DNA of 37,010 bases from Flammula alnicola (taxonomy: Eukaryota > Basidiomycota > Agaricomycetes > Agaricales > Strophariaceae), in contig JADNRV010000419.1 of the NCBI GenBank assembly GCA_015499995.1, positions 1-37,010 of the forward strand. The letters run 5' to 3'. The translations under genes were made by a program, and so were the position numbers. The notes under the pieces were generated by a model. The model was not told the DNA's origin, did no database searches, and saw only the letters and a list, made by a program, of their open reading frames with translations. Below are positions 32,020-37,010 of the stretch, in pieces. Position 1 is the first letter of the stretch; each line of letters starts with the position of its first letter.

Positions 32020-32887
32020 CGAAGGGGCGAGTGGGGCGCGACGAGCGTCAGGAGACGATGATAGCACGAGATGGGGATGTGAATTTGAAGTCGCGAGTGC
32101 AATCGGGAATCTGAAAGGACACCGTCGTCAGCATGCGTAATCGGACGGAAACAATCGAAAGACAGACTTACGAAGAGGCGAATGGGGCGCGACGATCGTC
32201 AGGAGACGATGATAAGAGGAGATGGGGTTGTGAAATTGGAGTCGAGAGCGACAGAGGGTGGCAATCGCATGGAACGTTTGTCCCAAGACTCCGGGAGCAC
32301 GCGTACTAGCCAACAGTCGGGATCAGATGGGAGCAGGGGGAGGGGGAGAACGGAGAAGGGACATACCGGTGATTGCAAATATCGCGGAAATCAGTCTACG
32401 GGTCGCGAAATCTATACTCCAGCGACCGGGGTGCCTCTGTGGATAACGTAGAGGATATACTAGTCGGCTTTAGAGACGGAGAGGGGAAGGAGAAGAATAA
32501 TGAAAGTACATACCGTTCATATCATATTGGCACGATCCGTATCGCCAGTCCAGACGGGCGACATACTTTGAATTGAGGTATGAGTCTCATTCTGTGGATA
32601 ACGCAGAGGATAGAGCAGTCTGGTTTAGCCACGGAGAGGGGACGGAGAATAGGGAAAACATATACCGGTTACATGAAATATCATATTGGCGCGATCCGAT
32701 CGCGAGCCCAAACGGATGAGATATGTTGGATCTTGAGGTATGAGTCGCAAGAGATATACTCCGGCGACCCGTTGTCTTCTTTTGACAACGCAGAGGATCA
32801 ACCAGTGCGTTGTCGGCGTCGTTGAACCCGCCTCCATGGTGGAGGCGGGTTGAGCGTTAGAAATGAAACGTTGCGTGGTTGTGTGCT
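32020..32887 (-). promoter_or_regulatory. Third copy of the helicase leader, driving the 1037-aa gene
   Basis: Read on the minus strand, this matches the helicase leader at 33010-33600. The first ~300 bases (32887-32588) are nearly identical, including the hairpin at 32825-32851; beyond that it is similar but diverged. The exon that ends in a GTAAG donor is present twice (32167-32215 and 32018-32066), a ~150-bp tandem duplication. The element CAACGGGTCGCCGGAGTATA occurs here in several imperfect copies, near 32410 and 32755. It therefore looks like a captured promoter plus non-coding spliced leader placed before an unrelated coding region. Confidence 0.75.
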
Positions 32888-33305
32888 GTCTGCAGCCTCT
32901 GATGCAAACAAATAACCGGCGCGACGGCAGAGCGAAAGCCTCTGATGTAAATAAATACTTGCACGGCGCGGCGGCAGAGCGAAAGCCTCTGATGTAAACA
33001 AATAACATCACACAACCACGCAACGTTTCATTTCTAACGCTCAACCCGCCTCCACCATGGAGGCGGGTTCAACGACGCCGACAACGCACTGGTTGATCCT
33101 CTGCGTTGTCAAAAGAAGACAACGGGTCGCCGGAGTATATCTCTTGCGACTCATACCTCAAGATCCAACATATCTCATCCGTTTGGGCTCGCGATCGGAT
33201 CGCGCCAATATGATATTTCATGCAACCGGTATGTGCTTTCCCTATTCTCCGTCCCCTCTCCGTGGCTAAACTAGACTGGTCTATCCTCTGCGTTATCCAT
33301 AGAAG
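32588..33305. repeat. ~300-bp near-perfect inverted repeat
   Basis: The arms 32588-32887 and 33010-33305 are inverted copies with only scattered differences, separated by about 120 bp. They are the first parts of the two divergent leaders. A perfect pairing of this length would form a large cruciform or hairpin and can promote recombination. Confidence 0.85.
32888..33009. promoter_or_regulatory. Putative bidirectional promoter core
   Basis: The spacer between the leaders has two direct repeats of GCGGCAGAGCGAAAGCCTCT type (near 32923 and 32970) and three copies of a GATGYAAAYAAATA motif (32901, 32944 and 32991). The last, GTAAACAAATA, fits the forkhead consensus RTAAAYA. The same block precedes the inverted helicase copy at 23646-23772. 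Position between two divergent leaders suggests that it starts transcription both ways. The factor is inferred from the motif only. Confidence 0.5.
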
Positions 33306-33789
33306 AAAACGGGTCGCCGGAGTATAGCTCTCGCGACTCAATCTGCCAAATCTGTCGTCGCGCTCCGTAGACTGATTTCCGCGCGATATTTGCAATCGAC
33401 GGTATGTCCTTTCTCCTTTCTCTCCCTTCCCCTGTCTCCGTCTGAACCCGACTGTTAGCTAGTATGCATGCTCCCGGAGTCTCGGGCAAATGTTCCATGC
33501 GGTCGCCAGCCTCCTGACGCTCTCGCCTTCAAATTCACGTCCCCATCTGTTATCATCGTCTCCTGACGCGCGTCGCGCCCCATTCGCCTCTTCGTAAGTT
33601 TTCCTTTCTATTGTCTCCGTCCGATTACGCCTGCTAACGACGTTTTCCTTTCAGATTCTCCGATTCGACCGTGATTTATTTATCCGTTCCTACCGTGCAT
33701 TGCTCTGTTGCTCGTAAGTAGTCCTATTTACATATCTTGAATGTTACATCGAACGCTCATCCCCGTCTCTCAGAAATCCCGTTGTTCGA
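33010..33789 (+). promoter_or_regulatory. Four-intron 5' leader of the telomeric helicase, with an upstream ORF
   Basis: Four good introns can be drawn: 33229-33274, 33402-33462, 33594-33654 (branch CTAAC, acceptor TTTCAG) and 33714-33773. At 33043-33069 a 12-bp stem with a 3-base loop surrounds an ATG (33057), which opens a 70-codon ORF (MEAGSTTPTTHWLILCVVKR...) when unspliced. That ORF is present in all three complete leader copies. After splicing of the first intron the frame would end soon after, at the TAG near 33329. Two tandem exon-like repeats share ATCCTCTGCGTT and GGGTCGCCGGAGTATA. The arrangement, a structured leader with an upstream start codon, would be expected to depress translation of the helicase. 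Confidence 0.6.
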
Positions 33790-36700
33790 ATGCCCACCCA
33801 TACCATCGCGAGCGCTATCATCAAACTCCACACCCTCGGCATCCCATGGGATTATCCCGTCTGGCAGGCTGCTACGGGCGTCAAGCACGGCCTGTTTCCT
33901 GAGGACCCTAAGCTACTTCCGAAGGGATGGACGCCCGAGGATGCCAGCAACATCGCATCCTATTTCGACCAATACCGCGCTAAGCCTACGGAAGACGAGA
34001 AGATTGCTTTCGTTTCGCAAAGGCGAGGCACCGCCCTTCCTGGTCGCAAGAAATGGCGAGATTGGATCAACGCCATCTGGCGATCTGCTGGGATCCACGA
34101 CAAGATCATCGCCGTCATCGCCGCCAACAACTGCCATCCCCTCTCCCTTTCATTCGAGCAAACGGAGGATGCCTCTTCGTGGCCTATGGGCGCTATCTGG
34201 CTGCCAGTTTGCTTGGACGCTATCGCTGTCGAGCTCTTCGGCGACGAGTGTCTAGATGCAATGGGACGCCTACCCGAACGCTTCCGTGCTCCCACCCAGG
34301 CCCTTGCCCAGCGGACTTGGACCAACTTGACCAAGCGTCTCGATCGCTCCAAGAAGCGCTTCGCTATCTACGAGCAGGAAGCTCTTGAAGCATTCAACGG
34401 TAAATCGTTTTCTCACTACTTCCTGCCACATGATGCTTATTACTTTGTATCTACCAGATCTCGACGACGAGACGTTGACCAGGGCTAAAATCACCACCGT
34501 CATTCGCGCCGTGGCCAAATGGCGCAATGCCGCCGAGCTCCTGAACACGCCAGAGAATATTGAGAAGATCGAGAAGATGGAGGTGGAATTGGAGCGCCTG
34601 ATGGAAGGACTGGGAGCGCAAGTCAGCAAGAAGAAGACGAAGACGAAGAAAACCCCTGCTCCACGTAAGTCATTTCTCCTTTATTCTTTTAAGTCGACGA
34701 CCGCCTGACAAAGTTTCTTTTTTTTTTGTTAGAATTATTCAAACTCTCGAAGGAGATGTTGAGGTCGCTAGCCAGCGAGCAGGCCGTTCAGGATATCATT
34801 CTCCTCTATCGCGAGTTCTTTGACAATCCATTAAATGCAGCCGACGATGTTCCTCTCGTTGATCGCCAGAAACCCATCCAAATTCCGTTCGGTGACTCTG
34901 TTGACGGCGCCGATACTGGCGCAGAGTACGAAGCGAAGATACCGCCTAAGGCTCTTGCAACCAATCTTGGTTTCGTAGACCGCATTCCCCTCTTATTCAA
35001 CATGCATCGGCGCACAGATGGTCTAACACCTTGGTCGAATCCCGAGGCATTCCAATTCCAACGCGACCCCCCCGCTGAGCTTGAGAACCTTGAATTACAT
35101 TGGCATCAATTGGCAGGCGTGCACGCTATCATCCGCGCGTGCTTCACGCCAGAACCGTTGGACGAGCACTGTGCAGGGGTGCTCGTCGCTGACGAGGTTG
35201 GGCTCGGAAAGACTTACCAGTCCGCTACCGTTATCGCCTTCCTCGCTGACGCTGTCATTCGCCAGGTGGAGGAACTCACAGTCGCCCCTTTGCTCGGTTA
35301 GTTATCCCATACTCGAGTATTTCAGGTCATTTAACGCAACATCTCGTAGAATCGCGTCCGTATCTTATCGGCGAGAAGAAAATTCCCTGTTTACCTCATC
35401 TCATCCTCGTTCCCGGTACCCTTCTTGCCCAATGGCTCGACGAACTCCATATCCTCTTCGCGCCGGGCGCCGTTGATCTTTTTACTTATCCAACTTCAAA
35501 GGAGGAACGCGAAATGTTTTGGGCTCCTGATGGTCCATTCCATTCATCGAATCACGATTTGTCTAATCGAATAATTCTCGCTCCGCATTCAGTAATTATC
35601 CCTCCTTTCTCTCTGATGTTTTTTATACTTATAAATTTTTCTCTGTAGGCATTGCAGAAAGACTTTCAATCACTTTATCTAGCGAAGTCAAAGACGTCCG
35701 GCGCCCTTCCGTGGACTACTCCTCCTCTGCTTCCTCTGAACAGACGAGCGAATATTTCCAAGACTTTGTTCGGTCAGTGCTATCTTTCGACGACGCTCGA
35801 TGAAGCGCACCACTTCCGTAATCACGGTGCAAAGCACTCGGCAGCTCTCGCGATCCTTGGACAGACCACCATGCGACTCGTTCTCACGGCGACTCCCCTA
35901 CAAACTGCTACCAAGGTGAGTAAATAAGTTCAGTTTACGTTCTTAATATCTGAAATATCTTCGTAGGATCTTGCTGCAATGGGCCGTTTGACTGGCATTC
36001 CATATTTTCTTACCGAGGCTGCGTTTCACGATGAGAAAGAAGACATGCGCAACCTGCGTCGGGCTCGCAAGGATCTTCCCGACGACTACGACCCTCTCGA
36101 GGAGAACGACGAGGATCCAATCAAACTCTGTCAAGTTGTCATTGCACAGCGCATGCAACAACAATCCCAAGGCCACATCCTCCGCCGCACAATTGACAGC
36201 AAGAACTGGAAAGGAAAAGCCCTTGTACCCCTTCCGCCGTGCACGACCATATACGGATACCTTGATTTGACGGCGCGCGAGGTCACAATCATCACTGCGA
36301 ATGGGCAATCTTTGAAGGACAGGTAAGTAATCGACTCCACGTTCGTGTGCATTCGTTCTAAATTGTCCTTAGTGTGGGTACCGCTAACACGACATTGAAA
36401 CTCTTCACTCGAGGGTTTTACATGGAATATCGAATATCTGTTATATATGCTCGCGAGCACCCCGACGACGACATCCCGGTCTTCAAATCGCTCGACCAAT
36501 GGGAGCTAGTCAAGTCCACGAAACTCGATACGGCCGCCCGTCTCTGTTCCTACTTTCTAAAGCGTGATAACCTCGCTCTCCCGACATTTGCTGATGGAAC
36601 CGTCCATTACCCGCCTATCCCGCAACTCCTTGAAGGCGAGACTGTAACCCAGGATTGCAAGATCGTCGTGTTCACTGAATTTCCCTCGATGAGCTCGCTC

Positions 36701-36938
36701 CTCCTGAATGTAAGTCAAGTTCGGTGTCCTCTGAAGCGAAATGACGACTCATAGTTTACAGATCTTCCAGCTGTACGGTATCAAGGTCTTGGCCGTCAAT
36801 GGGAGTATGTCTTATGAGAAACGCGCGTCGGTCATCAAGAAATTTCGCGAGGATCCCACCTATCGCGTCCTCGCATTGTCATCTGTTGGTACCACGGGCA
36901 TCAACCTTGCCTTTTGTCGAATTATCATCTTTTTGGTG
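33790..36938 (+). CDS. SNF2-type DEAH helicase/ATPase, 3' end replaced by telomere (920 codons present)
   Basis: Eight exons: 33790-34399, 34458-34664, 34733-35296, 35350-35591, 35649-35915, 35967-36322, 36373-36709 and 36762 onward. Introns are 50-68 nt and all junctions are in phase. The N-terminal ~400 residues are specific to this family and include a KKKTKTKKT basic stretch. Then come motif I ADEVGLGKT (about residue 425), Ia LPHLILVPGTLLAQW, II DEAHHF (about 592), III LTATPLQ (about 621), HILRRT (about 699), IV VVFTEF (about 847) and V SSVGTTGINLAF (about 900). This order is diagnostic of SNF2-family DNA translocases. Motif VI, with its arginine finger, should follow within ~30 residues, but TTAGGG repeats begin instead. 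In this frame they read Leu-Gly with no stop, so any transcript would lack a stop codon. As it stands the enzyme is probably dead. Fungal telomere-linked helicases are usually RecQ-type, which this is not. Confidence 0.9.
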
Positions 36939-37010
36939 TTAGGGTTAGGGTTAGGGTTAGGGTTAGGGTTAGGGTTAGGGTTAGGGTTAGGGTTAGGGTT
37001 AGGGTTAGGT
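36939..37010 (+). repeat. Telomere, (TTAGGG)12
   Basis: Eleven perfect TTAGGG units and a last TTAGGT run to the window edge. The G-rich strand runs 5' to 3' toward the end, as expected for a true right-hand chromosome end. The array follows helicase exon 8 directly, with no telomere-associated satellite between. The last-base mismatch is probably an end-of-read artefact. Confidence 0.97.

Noticed and set aside
36921..37010. Telomere-specific retrotransposon (poly-tail joined to TTAGGG)
   Set aside because: No reverse transcriptase or endonuclease frame and no A-tail lies next to the repeats; the adjacent DNA is a helicase exon.

Overview
The window is the end of a fungal chromosome. It finishes at its right edge in about twelve TTAGGG repeats, so coordinate 37010 is the chromosome tip and everything to the left is subtelomeric. 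Introns of about 46-68 bases with GTRNGT-like donors and YAG acceptors, a decayed BTB/POZ gene of mushroom type and very repeat-rich DNA point to a basidiomycete, most likely an Agaricomycete. No bacterial genes, rRNA, tRNA or CRISPR array were seen. All functional names come from reading motifs by eye; no database was searched.

Layout. 0-10.9 kb is decaying gene territory: a five-exon minus-strand gene (782-1913), a headless plus-strand coding remnant (1920-2299), a minus-strand gene broken by an in-frame TAG and a frameshift (2590-3960), degenerate repeats (4490-5330), a BTB/POZ pseudogene (5376-6200) and a long stretch without a recognisable gene, partly purine-rich (8850-9660). 10861-13276 is a non-autonomous DNA transposon with 40-bp terminal inverted repeats, flanked by a 10-bp direct repeat. 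13.4-21.4 kb is almost wholly repeats: a possible Helitron end, short AT-rich repeats, and arrays with periods of about 168, 318, 23, 56 and several hundred bp, plus a foldback element and a coiled-coil pseudogene.

21.5 kb to the end is the most interesting part. A SNF2-type (DEAH) helicase gene runs toward the telomere (33790-36938, plus) and is cut by telomere repeats just after motif V. A second copy lies inverted at 21578-22868 and lacks the ATPase core, yet its frame is intact (390 aa). Both carry the same multi-intron 5' leader. A third leader copy reads the other way (32020-32887, minus) in front of an unrelated seven-exon gene (28134-31706, about 1037 aa), and a fourth, degraded one lies at 23800-23900. 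The two main leaders at 32.6-33.3 kb form a ~300-bp inverted repeat around a ~120-bp core that looks like a bidirectional promoter. Between the copies lie two large minus-strand genes of unknown function (935 and about 1037 aa).

The picture is a subtelomeric module, helicase plus two unknown large proteins, tied together by a shared, repeatedly copied promoter and spliced leader. Fungal telomere-linked helicases that I know of are mostly RecQ-like; this one is SNF2-like. Whether the module moves, protects chromosome ends or is a passenger cannot be told from one sequence.
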